A stretch of 64,000 nucleotides of DNA, from assembly GCF_000816145.1 (NCBI RefSeq), contig NZ_CP007141.1, forward strand, positions 186,001-250,000, read 5' to 3'. Made by a program: the position numbers and the translations under genes. The notes under the pieces were generated by a model, which worked only from the letters and a program-made list of their open reading frames with translations, was not told the DNA's origin and did not search any database. Of this stretch, positions 51,917-59,920 are shown in pieces. The stretch comes from Pseudothermotoga hypogea DSM 11164 = NBRC 106472. GTDB lineage: Bacteria > Thermotogota > Thermotogae > Thermotogales > DSM-5069. The stretch's first letter is position 1. The number at the start of each line of letters is the position of its first letter.

Positions 51917-52817
51917 TCTTGTAGGCGGACGTAACCGCTTTGACCGTGACTCGCTTTTTTTCGTCGGTCTGCATCCATCCGTTCAAACCCAGTTTGAGCG
52001 CATAATCTATGACGCGCTCGTACTCTTCTTTGTTGATCCTTCTTCCTATGACCGGGTCTGTTCGCGCACCGAAGACAGGGTTGTACTGTGACATGATCGA
52101 CACGGGTACGGAAGGTGACAGGCAAAAATAGATGAAATCAAGCACACGTTGAGATTTTGCAACATCGTTGGGAAGCACCAAATGACGAACGATTAGGCCC
52201 TTCATTCTTTTCTCATCGAATGGCCCGACTTGCCGGTGCATTTCCACCAGAGCCTTGCTCGCCACAGAGAAATAGTTGGGGACCTTCGAATACTTCCATC
52301 CAGTTTCGTCGTCAGCGTATCTCAAGTCCGCAAGGTATATGTCTACGATCCCTTCGAGTCTGCGCAGTGTCTCAACATTTTCATAGCTACTCGTGTTGTA
52401 AACCACGGGTAAGTTGAACCCGCGCTCCTTTGCGAACAATAAAGCCTCCACTGTGAACGTGATGTTCGGAGTTGGGGTGACGAGGTTCAACGTTTTCGCA
52501 CCACTTTGCTGTAAATCCAGGAAGAACTCTGCGAGCTCTTGCGTGCTCACCTCGGTGCCCAAACCTTTCTGACTGAAATTCATGTTTTGACAGTAAATAC
52601 AGCGCATGTTGCAACCGGTGAAAAAGATCGTTCCAGCGCCAGTTTCTCCACTGATCGGAGGTTCTTCCCCAAAGTGCAGAACCACGCTGGAAAGCTTCGG
52701 TCTGGCACCAACTCCACAGTGGCCAACTCGCCGACGCCGATCGGCACCGCAGCTGAGAGGACAGAGCCTGCAGTTCGATAGATTGTTTTTGAACCAATCG
52801 ATCACACGTTCAACCAT
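51864..52817 (-). CDS. Radical SAM protein of the PflX / COG1313 group
   Basis: The 317-residue protein has the radical SAM CX3CX2C motif as CNMRCIYC (C69, C73, C76). An N-terminal Cys-rich segment (CRLCPLSCG, then GHCGVG) could hold another metal or cluster, as in PflX proteins, which resemble pyruvate formate-lyase activases but have no proven target. GEEPPISGETGAGTIFF and YLADLRYADD are typical. The start overlaps the murA 3' end by 8 nt. It ends antisense inside the PEGA gene. Confidence 0.86.
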   Translation of the reverse strand: MVERVIDWFKNNLSNCRLCPLSCGADRRRRVGHCGVGARPKLSSVVLHFGEEPPISGETGAGTIFFTGCNMRCIYCQNMNFSQKGLGTEVSTQELAEFFLDLQQSGAKTLNLVTPTPNITFTVEALLFAKERGFNLPVVYNTSSYENVETLRRLEGIVDIYLADLRYADDETGWKYSKVPNYFSVASKALVEMHRQVGPFDEKRMKGLIVRHLVLPNDVAKSQRVLDFIYFCLSPSVPVSIMSQYNPVFGARTDPVIGRRINKEEYERVIDYALKLGLNGWMQTDEKKRVTVKAVTSAYKIIEKMRSRASREPLLNR

Positions 52818-54069
52818 TCTCGTACTCCACGACTGCGGAAAGTTCGGTGAGTTTTCTCGTCAGATCCTCGTAGCCTCTGAAGATCTGATCGACATCTTCG
52901 ACAATCGTTGTTCCCTCGGCCATGAGGCCCGCAATCACCAGCGCAGCTGCAGCCCTAAGATCTGTGGCCTTCACGATTGTGCCCTGCAACTTTTCCACTC
53001 CATAGACGATCGCTGTTCCATCTGTGAGTTCGATCTTACATCCGAGTCTTCTGAGTTCATCAACGTGTTGGAACCTCGATTTGAAGACTGTCTCAACGAT
53101 CACGGAAGTGCCATCGGCCACACTGAGGTAAGCGATCATCTGAGGTTGTAGATCCGTTGGAAAACCTGGATAAGGAGATACCTGAAGCTTGAGTGGCTTG
53201 GGTCGCTCGTTCATCTGGACCAAAAGGTTCTCACCGTCAAACTTGATTCGAGCACCGGACTGATTCAACGCCTCGATGGCGGCCATCATGTGATCGGACC
53301 TGACCCCCTCTAAGAGTACCTTGCCCCGTGTCGCTGCAGTCGCTATTGCGTACGTGCCGGCCTCTATACGGTCTGGAATGATCGAATGCTCACAAGCTTT
53401 CAATCGATCCACGCCTTCGATTTCGATCCTTCTACTCCCAGCTCCAAGTATCTTGGCTCCACAACTAACAAGGAAATTTGCGAGGTCGACTATCTCGGGC
53501 TCCATAGCCGCATTTTCGATTATCGTTCTCGTTCCTCCAAGCAGGGTCGCGGTGGTCATTATGTGTTCAGTCGCCCCAACGCTGGGGAAAGGAAAATACA
53601 CGTAGCATTCTTTAAGTTTCTTCTCTCTCTTTGCCCTGACGACACCATGCTCTATCTCGATGGAGAAGCCAAGTTTTTGAAGACCTTCAAGATGAAAATC
53701 CACAGGTCTGACACCGATGGAACATCCTCCGGGGAGCGAGACCGAAGCTTCGCTGCACTTGACTGCCAGCGGGCCAAGAACGTTGAAGGATGCTCGCATC
53801 TTTCTGACGGGTTCGTAGGGTACCTCGCCCTTCAAATTTGTCGAGGGTCTCAAATAGACCGTGTTTTTTTCGAACCTCACGTCGCAACCAACCGACTGAA
53901 GGATCTCCAGCATCGTACGCACATCCAGCAAATCCGGAACATTGTGAATCACGACCAGTTCATCGAGCAAAATCGTGGCCGCAAGGATGGGAAGAGCGGC
54001 GTTTTTCGCACCGGAGATCTTCACAGAGCCGTTTAGCCTTGCACCACCGTGAACGATGAGTTTGCCCAC
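52810..54069 (-). CDS. murA: UDP-N-acetylglucosamine 1-carboxyvinyltransferase
   Basis: The 419-residue MurA performs the first committed step of peptidoglycan synthesis in the cytoplasm. ISGAKNAALPILAA holds the substrate Lys-Asn. The fosfomycin-target Cys is C116 in LPGGCSIGVRPVDFHLEG, so the enzyme is of the Cys type. GATEHIMTTATL, PDRIEAGTYAIA and GFPTDLQPQ are further family blocks. It starts 1 nt after the stop of the degenerate GGDEF gene and is probably co-transcribed with it. Confidence 0.97.
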   Translation of the reverse strand: MGKLIVHGGARLNGSVKISGAKNAALPILAATILLDELVVIHNVPDLLDVRTMLEILQSVGCDVRFEKNTVYLRPSTNLKGEVPYEPVRKMRASFNVLGPLAVKCSEASVSLPGGCSIGVRPVDFHLEGLQKLGFSIEIEHGVVRAKREKKLKECYVYFPFPSVGATEHIMTTATLLGGTRTIIENAAMEPEIVDLANFLVSCGAKILGAGSRRIEIEGVDRLKACEHSIIPDRIEAGTYAIATAATRGKVLLEGVRSDHMMAAIEALNQSGARIKFDGENLLVQMNERPKPLKLQVSPYPGFPTDLQPQMIAYLSVADGTSVIVETVFKSRFQHVDELRRLGCKIELTDGTAIVYGVEKLQGTIVKATDLRAAAALVIAGLMAEGTTIVEDVDQIFRGYEDLTRKLTELSAVVEYENG

Positions 54070-54070
54070 T

Positions 54071-54700
54071 TCAGCTGACCTCCGCCTGCAACTGCTTCAT
54101 CATGTCTTCGAGGTTTGAACCGTCGTCGGGATAGGATCTGAAAGAAATCTTGACGGGAATCGCAAGATGCTGATTGATGAAGGTTTTAATTCTCTCCACC
54201 ACTTTGCGAGTGTTCTCTTTACCGATCTCGGTCAACAGGAGAACGAAGGTGTCCTCGTTGAGTCTTCCAACGCTGTCCATGGGTACTCTGATAACATTTT
54301 TCAGCAACTTCGCAAGCGCGAGCAGGTTCGCATCGAAGTTCTCATCCTTCTCGACCAGGCGTACCAGTATCAAACCGTATTCGCGATTTTCCTCGAAAGC
54401 ACGTTGATGGTAGTAACTGACGAGCTTGCTTATGTGCTCTGCAGAATACACCCTCGTGTACGGATCGATGATTCTGCTGGTTCCAATGTCTCGAACGAAC
54501 TGATCGTAGATGTCGAACTGTCTACGAATGAACTCATTGTACTCTCTGATCAGTTGCTCCATCTGAGCCTCGCGAGTTCGGTAATACTCGAGTTGATCCT
54601 CCAACATTCTGATTTTCTGGAGAAGTTCTTCTTTCTCTTCCACGAAACTTCCCTCCCTGCTCTGTCGTTCAACATCCTCAATCTTTTCATTGCGTTGCAC
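54071..54700 (-). CDS. Degenerate GGDEF-domain protein with N-terminal coiled coil
   Basis: The 209-residue protein starts with a long charged coiled coil (about 10-70) and continues with a GGDEF-like domain: DPYTRVYSAEHISKLV matches the usual DxLTGLYN entry, and SVGRLNEDTFVLLLTE matches RxGGDEF. The GGDEF signature itself reads LNEDTF, so diguanylate cyclase activity is very unlikely; a binding or scaffold role is possible. No membrane segment is seen. The start is a GTG at 54700. It leads the murA operon and could localise or regulate wall synthesis, which is inference. Confidence 0.72.
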   Translation of the reverse strand: MQRNEKIEDVERQSREGSFVEEKEELLQKIRMLEDQLEYYRTREAQMEQLIREYNEFIRRQFDIYDQFVRDIGTSRIIDPYTRVYSAEHISKLVSYYHQRAFEENREYGLILVRLVEKDENFDANLLALAKLLKNVIRVPMDSVGRLNEDTFVLLLTEIGKENTRKVVERIKTFINQHLAIPVKISFRSYPDDGSNLEDMMKQLQAEVS

Positions 54701-54756
54701 ATCGTCTTACTGAACGAGTCAAAAGCGATCGTTGTTTTGCGTCGAACTTCTCAAAA

Positions 54757-54765
54757 ATTATACCA
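54757..54765 (-). promoter_or_regulatory. Extended -10 promoter of the murA operon
   Basis: TGG-TATAAT on the minus strand is a consensus extended -10 element 57 nt before the GTG start; the -35 region is poor. It is back to back with the rpmE promoter. Confidence 0.55.
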
Positions 54766-54815
54766 TGCAGGTGAAATGTGAGTTTCGAGCTGTTCAACTT
54801 CTGCGCCGTAAAATA

Positions 54816-54843
54816 TTGACGGCATACATTCTTGTGGTATCAT
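54816..54843 (+). promoter_or_regulatory. Promoter of rpmE
   Basis: TTGACG (54816-54821) and TATCAT (54838-54843) are spaced by 16 bases, with a TGG extension before the -10 box. The rpmE ATG begins about 38 bases later, after GAAAGAGGTGAGG. Confidence 0.68.
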
Positions 54844-54881
54844 CTATAGGGTAACAAAAAGTTCGAAAGAGGTGAGGCTGA

Positions 54882-55097
54882 ATGAAGAAGGACATTCACC
54901 CACAAATGAAGCTTGTGACAGTGAAGTGTGCGTGTGGTGCGGAGCACAGGTTCTACACGACGAGGGACACCATCAGGATAGATGTGTGCTCGAACTGCCA
55001 TCCGCTTTACAGAGGTCAGGGCGCCGCAGGTTTGGTCATAGACGCTGAAGGACGCATCGAGAAGTTCAAACGCAGATACGAAGGTGTCGAATACTGA
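54882..55097 (+). CDS. rpmE: 50S ribosomal protein L31 (zinc-binding form)
   Basis: The 71-residue L31 has four Cys for zinc (C16, C18, C36, C39 in [10 protein letters not shown] and DVCSNCHP). The N-terminal MKKDIHPQ is diagnostic. It therefore belongs to the C+ class. GAGGTGAGG precedes the ATG. The S1-domain gene follows 31 bases downstream. Confidence 0.97.
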   Translation: MKKDIHPQMKLVTVKCACGAEHRFYTTRDTIRIDVCSNCHPLYRGQGAAGLVIDAEGRIEKFKRRYEGVEY

Positions 55098-55128
55098 GGT
55101 TTCATAAATCCTTAGGGAGGGTTAGTTT

Positions 55129-55485
55129 GTGGTAAAGGTTGGCGACGTTGTGAAGAGCAAAGTCACACAAATAACAAAATTCGGAGCAGTCGTCACACTC
55201 GAGAACGGAGAGACAGGGTTCATTCACATTTCGAAGATCGCAAACCAGTACGTGAAGAACGTCGAAGATTTCTTGAAGCAAGGCCAGGAAGTCACAGCAA
55301 GGATCATCGGCAAGACGCGCGACGGCAAATGGGAACTGTCGCTGAAGGAAGAGAAGAGCCAGGAGGAACAGAAAGACGCCAAGAAAGCGGAGTTCGAGAA
55401 GAAGCTCGCAAGGTTTCTTAGGGACAGTGAGAAGAAGTTCGCCGAGTACAAGAAGAGGGCAGAGAAAAAGGGAGGAAGGTTCTGA
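55129..55485 (+). CDS. S1-domain RNA-binding protein
   Basis: The 118-residue protein has one S1 OB-fold at residues 1-75 (VGDVVKSKVTQITKFGAVV, GFIHISKIA, WELSLKE) and a highly charged Lys/Glu helical tail. It resembles small general-stress S1 proteins of the YugI/CvfD type and probably binds RNA or ribosomes. The GTG start has GGGAGGG eight bases upstream. The stop directly abuts the stop of the convergent transpeptidase gene. Confidence 0.9.
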   Translation: MVKVGDVVKSKVTQITKFGAVVTLENGETGFIHISKIANQYVKNVEDFLKQGQEVTARIIGKTRDGKWELSLKEEKSQEEQKDAKKAEFEKKLARFLRDSEKKFAEYKKRAEKKGGRF

Positions 55486-56679
55486 TCAGAAAGTCCAGTT
55501 GATTGGGAACTCTTCCGTGTTTCTGACCACCACCACCTTGGTTCCGACATCAATGAAGGCGTCGATGGTTTCTATATCTTGATTAAACATGCGGATACAA
55601 CCGTGGGAGATCCTTTTTCCGATTTCCCACGGTTTTGTTGTCCCATGTATGCCGTAAGTGGGATTCGACAGCTGAAAGAATCTCGTTCCCAGACCATTTA
55701 TGGGAGAACGTGGTGGAATGTACTCACCAAACCAGTAGAGTGCGGGGTCAATTTCCTTTTTCATGATCCAGTAAGTCCCGGGTGGGGTCATATCGCTGCG
55801 CCCAACCGCCACGGGGAAAACCTTGACGAGGAATCCATTGTAGTAAAGCGCCAACCTGCCTGTCGCTGTGTTGATCACTATGCTCGTCAAAGAAGAATCG
55901 AAGTAGACTTTCGCCAGTTTGAGCACGGTACCGGACACGATACGATTGCCGTCAGAAATACCATTCGCCAGTTCAAGGTCTGGGATGGTGAGACCATACA
56001 TGTTGGCGATCGACCAGAGAGTCTCGCCCGGTTTGACGACGTGGGTGTAGGGAGCCACTGGTTCAACGCGCATCGGAGTTGTGGAACCCCTCAATGAGTT
56101 CACCAAGCCGTGGAAGACGAACACATCCAAACTGGTTGTCTTGCGCAAACCGTACGGTAGTTCGAAGGTCAGTTTCAGGGTGTGTATGCCATCCTTAGGT
56201 TTGTCGGGTGTGTAGAGGTACAAAAGACCGTTGAAGGAGAATCTTCTGAATTTGAGGTTTTGAAAATCGCAGTCCAAAAGTTTCCAATCCTGCGGCAATC
56301 TCACGCCTATGTAGAACAGATACTTTTCCGGATCTGTGAAGAAGAACACGTGTGGATCCTGCCTGTAACTCGAGAGCTTCAAAAACGTTGGTCGAACACC
56401 GCGCATGGGATAACCGAGACTGCTTTTGCCGAAACCCTCCACTATGATCCAGTCGGTGCTTGAGACATCGAAGGTGAAGGAATTTTCCTTGGTGACCTTT
56501 GCGAGCCTGTGGCCCGTCTGAGTGAACAAATACAGTTTCGGTTGTTCACCGGCCGTGTAGATTGGCCGCAGGGAAAGTTCCATCATGTTATTCTCAAAAG
56601 ACCTGACGAACAGTTCATGAGCCGCGCCAAAGATGAGCGAGCTCGTCAAGAATAGCCAGAGCAATACGATCCTTCGCAT
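55486..56679 (-). CDS. L,D-transpeptidase with LysM domain
   Basis: The 397-residue secreted protein has a signal peptide (RRIVLLWLFLTSSLIFG-A) and a long beta-rich N-terminal region. A LysM domain (THVVKPGETLWSIANMYGL, about 213-255) is followed by a YkuD L,D-transpeptidase domain ending in the active-site ISHGCIRMF with Cys near 361. It should make or remodel cross-links in peptidoglycan. I prefer the ATG at 56679 to the TTG at 56688. It overlaps the 3' end of coaBC by 65 nt on the same strand, which is unusually long, but both termini look genuine. Confidence 0.88.
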   Translation of the reverse strand: MRRIVLLWLFLTSSLIFGAAHELFVRSFENNMMELSLRPIYTAGEQPKLYLFTQTGHRLAKVTKENSFTFDVSSTDWIIVEGFGKSSLGYPMRGVRPTFLKLSSYRQDPHVFFFTDPEKYLFYIGVRLPQDWKLLDCDFQNLKFRRFSFNGLLYLYTPDKPKDGIHTLKLTFELPYGLRKTTSLDVFVFHGLVNSLRGSTTPMRVEPVAPYTHVVKPGETLWSIANMYGLTIPDLELANGISDGNRIVSGTVLKLAKVYFDSSLTSIVINTATGRLALYYNGFLVKVFPVAVGRSDMTPPGTYWIMKKEIDPALYWFGEYIPPRSPINGLGTRFFQLSNPTYGIHGTTKPWEIGKRISHGCIRMFNQDIETIDAFIDVGTKVVVVRNTEEFPINWTF

Positions 56680-57796
56680 CTGGACCAACCCGCTTTTTCG
56701 AACCGTCTCTCTTTATGATCGTCACAGTGTTTTGATCGCTGCCCATTGCCTGCACTTCGTTCGCAACAATCATGTCAAGATTCTTCTTCCTCAACTTTTG
56801 TTCCGCGTAGGTCTCCAGCTCTTCGGTCTCCACAGCAAAACCAACCAGGATCTGCTTGCTCTTTTTTCGACCGAGCTCTTCGAGTATGTCTTTCGTCTTG
56901 ATGAGCTCGATGGAGAGTCTCTCCTCCGATTTCTTCAACTTCGAACTACTCTTCAGTGCGGGGGTGTAATCTGCTACAGCCGCCGCCATGATGACGCCAT
57001 CGACGGATTCGAACCTCTTCATTGTTTCCTCGAACATCTGCTGAGCACTCTCGATGCTGACGTACTCTTTGATGAAGAACGGCGGTCTCAAGCACGTGGG
57101 ACCAGCGATCAACGTAACCTCAGCTCCGAGCCGTGCAGCCATCCTGGCGATCTCAAAACCCATCTTTCCGCTGGAACGATTCGTTATCACGCGAACTGGA
57201 TCGATGCTCTCCCAGGTGGGCCCAGCAGTCACCAGCAAGCGAAGATCCCTGAGGGGCTTGTCGCTACCGAGTATGTATATGGCCTCCTGAACAACCTCGT
57301 TCTCTGGATACCTTCCACGACCCATTTCACCACACGCGAGGTGTCCTTCTGCGGGATCCAAGACCCACCATCCCATCCGACGGAGTTTTTCGATGTTTTC
57401 CTGTGTGATAGGATTTTCGAACATGCGCACATTCATGGCAGGGACTAAAAGCCTCTTGTCCTTCGCAAAAGCGAGAGATACCATCGTGAGCAAGTTGTCC
57501 GCGACGCCGTGTGCGATCTTTGCGATCGTGTTGGCCGTAGCAGGTGCAACCACGAACACGTCTGGCCATCTGGACAATTCCGTGTGCGGTATCCAGCCAT
57601 CTTTTATGTTGAATGCGTCCTCATCCGTGTACACCGGACAGTTGCCAACGGCAGAAAACAGATCCTTCGAGACCAGCTTCTGCGCACTCTCTGTCATGAT
57701 GATCCTCAATTCGTGCCCGTCTTTGCGCAAACTACTCACAAGCCCTAAGACTTTGTACAGGGCGATGCAGCCCGTCACGCCGACGAGGACCTTCAT
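56615..57796 (-). CDS. coaBC: Bifunctional phosphopantothenoylcysteine decarboxylase / synthetase
   Basis: The 393-residue enzyme of coenzyme A synthesis has an N-terminal CoaC flavoprotein (VVAPATANTIAKIAHGVADN, then PAMNVRMFENP) and a C-terminal CoaB synthetase (TAGPTWESIDPVRVITNRSSG, VGFAVETEE, ANEVQAMGSDQNTVTII). SSKLKKSEE holds the conserved Lys. The conserved Cys of CoaC is in HLACGEMGRGR. It lies 4 nt after rpoZ, in the operon that starts at yicC. Confidence 0.96.
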   Translation of the reverse strand: MKVLVGVTGCIALYKVLGLVSSLRKDGHELRIIMTESAQKLVSKDLFSAVGNCPVYTDEDAFNIKDGWIPHTELSRWPDVFVVAPATANTIAKIAHGVADNLLTMVSLAFAKDKRLLVPAMNVRMFENPITQENIEKLRRMGWWVLDPAEGHLACGEMGRGRYPENEVVQEAIYILGSDKPLRDLRLLVTAGPTWESIDPVRVITNRSSGKMGFEIARMAARLGAEVTLIAGPTCLRPPFFIKEYVSIESAQQMFEETMKRFESVDGVIMAAAVADYTPALKSSSKLKKSEERLSIELIKTKDILEELGRKKSKQILVGFAVETEELETYAEQKLRKKNLDMIVANEVQAMGSDQNTVTIIKRDGSKKRVGPDAKDRIALAILDELAHLWRGS

Positions 57797-57800
57797 GGGC

Positions 57801-58031
57801 TCACTTCACGTTGGGAAGCAGTATGCGCAGGATCTCTTCGTTCTTTATTCTCACGTAACCGGCCTGAATCTCCTGAAATGCGATCGAAACAGGGTTGTTT
57901 TCAATCGGTGTGACATAAGGTTTTGCATACTCTTTGAGTGCCTCTGCCCTCTTGGCTACGGCTATCGGTATAGCGTACTTGTAAGGTATCTTCTGTGACA
58001 GTCTGTCATAATGCAGTATCTGCTTGCTCAT
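57801..58031 (-). CDS. rpoZ: DNA-directed RNA polymerase subunit omega
   Basis: The 76-residue protein matches the short RpoZ: a helix with [19 protein letters not shown], then [17 protein letters not shown]. It helps assemble RNA polymerase. It overlaps gmk by 4 nt and precedes coaBC, a conserved order in many bacteria. Confidence 0.92.
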   Translation of the reverse strand: MSKQILHYDRLSQKIPYKYAIPIAVAKRAEALKEYAKPYVTPIENNPVSIAFQEIQAGYVRIKNEEILRILLPNVK

Positions 58032-58651
58032 TTGGAATCACCTCCGTCCGAAAAGATCTTGTGAAATCCGAGCCGTTCGATCACCCTGTTGACCTTCAAC
58101 TGCTCGGCAACGATTATAGAAGTGAGTTGATCGATCGATTCCTGAAGATCTACATTGACGATGAGATACTGAAACTTCGGTATCTGTTCCAGCTCCTTCT
58201 TGGCATCCTCGAGTCTTTTGATCATATCCTCCTGGCGTTCGGTACCACGTTTCAACAAACGTTTCTTGAGTTCATCGAAAGAAGGTGGAGCCACGAAGAT
58301 GAAGACGGCATCTTTGACCTTTTTCATAACCGTCGTTGCACCTTGAACGTCTATGTCCAGTATGACGTTGACGTTGCTTCTGAGCTGTTCTTCCACAAAC
58401 CTGCGTGGTGTACCGTAGTAGTAGCCGTGAACAATGGCCCACTCTAAGAATTCGTCTTCTTTCATCATGCGCATGAAAGTCTCTTCGTCCACGAAGAAAT
58501 AATCTCGACCCTCAACTTCGTTAGGTCTCTTGGGCCTCGTCGTGCACGAGACCGAAAAGACCAGGTTCTTGACTCGTTTCATCACACCCTCGATGATCGA
58601 AGTTTTTCCAACGCCGGAAGGTCCACTTATCACATAGAGAACTCCCGCCAC
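58028..58651 (-). CDS. gmk: Guanylate kinase
   Basis: The 207-residue kinase has the P-loop [13 protein letters not shown] near residue 8, the GMP-binding [20 protein letters not shown] block, YYGTPR and the lid with RLEDAKKEL. It phosphorylates GMP with ATP. It starts 4 nt after the remA-like gene and overlaps rpoZ by 4 nt. Confidence 0.97.
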   Translation of the reverse strand: MAGVLYVISGPSGVGKTSIIEGVMKRVKNLVFSVSCTTRPKRPNEVEGRDYFFVDEETFMRMMKEDEFLEWAIVHGYYYGTPRRFVEEQLRSNVNVILDIDVQGATTVMKKVKDAVFIFVAPPSFDELKKRLLKRGTERQEDMIKRLEDAKKELEQIPKFQYLIVNVDLQESIDQLTSIIVAEQLKVNRVIERLGFHKIFSDGGDSK

Positions 58652-58655
58652 AGAT

Positions 58656-58931
58656 CTACCTCACTTTGCTCAGGGTTTCCTCGATCTCCACCATGGATTG
58701 CTTGAACCTCTGTGCTATGGTTTCAGGTTGAATCGCACTGAGAATGATATGGTTGCTGTCTGTAATGATGATGGCACGTGTCTTTCGCCCATAGGTCGCG
58801 TCAATGAGTTTTCCCTCGTCCTTCGCTTCCTCTTTGAGTCTCTTCAAAGGGGCAGACTCGGGGTTCACTATTGCGATGACTCGATCTCCAGAAATGACGT
58901 TTCCAAAACCTATGTTGATCAAACCGTACAC
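58656..58931 (-). CDS. RemA-like DUF370 protein
   Basis: The 91-residue protein matches the DUF370/RemA family: [20 protein letters not shown] at the N-terminus, [18 protein letters not shown], then [13 protein letters not shown]. RemA of Bacillus is a DNA-binding regulator of matrix genes. In other bacteria the gene sits, as here, between yicC and gmk and its role is unknown. The GTG start follows GGAGGTATAGAGC. Confidence 0.92.
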   Translation of the reverse strand: MYGLINIGFGNVISGDRVIAIVNPESAPLKRLKEEAKDEGKLIDATYGRKTRAIIITDSNHIILSAIQPETIAQRFKQSMVEIEETLSKVR

Positions 58932-58954
58932 GCTCTATACCTCCTTGGAATATT

Positions 58955-59833
58955 TCATTCCAAGTTTTGAACCTGTTCTCTGAACTGTGATATCAGTACC
59001 TTTCCCCTCAGCGCCAGATCTATCAGACCTGCATCTTCTGACTTGGAAAGCACTGTGTTGAGTTCTCGAAGAATCTCCTGAGCGAGAAAATCCAGATGAC
59101 TTCCAACGGCTTCCTTGCTCGACAGCAACTCCATCGTTTTACTCAGGTGAGTCTCCAGCCTGTCGATCTCCTCACGAATGTCCAGCTTCTGCAGACTCAT
59201 CGCAACCAAGTTTTCGAAAAGGTTTGCATCGATCTGGGCGTTGTCCAAAAGTTGCTGGATCTGATTGCGAAGCTTCTCCTTCAGAGGTGGTAGCACACCG
59301 TTTGCCGTTTCCCTCAGCTTGTCGGTGAGAGCATTCAGCCCTTCCACGATCGCTTGTAGCTGCTTGGAGAGTTGCTGGCCTTCTCTCTCACGTTCCAAAT
59401 CGAGCTTCTGAAGAGCTTCCTCAACCACTTCTTCACAGATCTTCCAGATGCGTTCTTCTTGTTCCTCGGAAAGTTCAAACTTCACCAGTTCTCTGAATCT
59501 GAGCAACTGATCGAGATTTACCGGCTCTGGAATTCCAAGTTTGGTGACGAGCTCTTCGAGCCCATCGTAGTACGCCTTTGCCAACCCAAAATCGATACGG
59601 AGTGCGTCCGCTGGTGGGACCAAGAATTCGACGAACAGTTTCAAAAAAACCTTACCTCTCTTGACGTATCGCTGGATCAACTTGGTCAACTCTATCTCGC
59701 GCGAAGAAAGAAAAGACGGACAGTTCAGTTCAATGTTCAGATAACGAGAATTGAGAGCTTTTACCTCGCAGCTTACCCTATATTCTTTCGAGATCCTTTC
59801 GACCTTAGCATAGCCCGTCATGCTTTTTGGCAA
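58955..59833 (-). CDS. yicC: YicC family endoribonuclease
   Basis: The 292-residue protein has the YicC N-terminus SMTGYAKVERISKEYRVSCE and the ALNSRYLNIELNCPS block, a helical middle and the DUF1732 C-terminus (EIDRLETHLSKTMELLSSKE, SHLDFLAQEILRELNTVLSK, AGLIDLALRGK). YicC proteins are single-strand endoribonucleases. The start is a TTG at 59833 with GGAAGTGA upstream; an ATG four codons later is less likely. It is the first gene of the operon yicC-remA-gmk-rpoZ-coaBC-transpeptidase. Confidence 0.91.
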   Translation of the reverse strand: MPKSMTGYAKVERISKEYRVSCEVKALNSRYLNIELNCPSFLSSREIELTKLIQRYVKRGKVFLKLFVEFLVPPADALRIDFGLAKAYYDGLEELVTKLGIPEPVNLDQLLRFRELVKFELSEEQEERIWKICEEVVEEALQKLDLEREREGQQLSKQLQAIVEGLNALTDKLRETANGVLPPLKEKLRNQIQQLLDNAQIDANLFENLVAMSLQKLDIREEIDRLETHLSKTMELLSSKEAVGSHLDFLAQEILRELNTVLSKSEDAGLIDLALRGKVLISQFREQVQNLE

Positions 59834-59852
59834 TCATATCACTTCCTTATGA

Positions 59853-59861
59853 ATTATAGCA
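59853..59861 (-). promoter_or_regulatory. Extended -10 promoter of the yicC operon
   Basis: TGC-TATAAT on the minus strand is a consensus extended -10 element about 20 nt before the yicC start; the -35 region is poor. Confidence 0.58.
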
Positions 59862-59920
59862 TTTCCACGGCAGATAATACCCGAAATGGGCCCGTTTTCT
59901 TTTAGAATCTCGCCGTTTCT

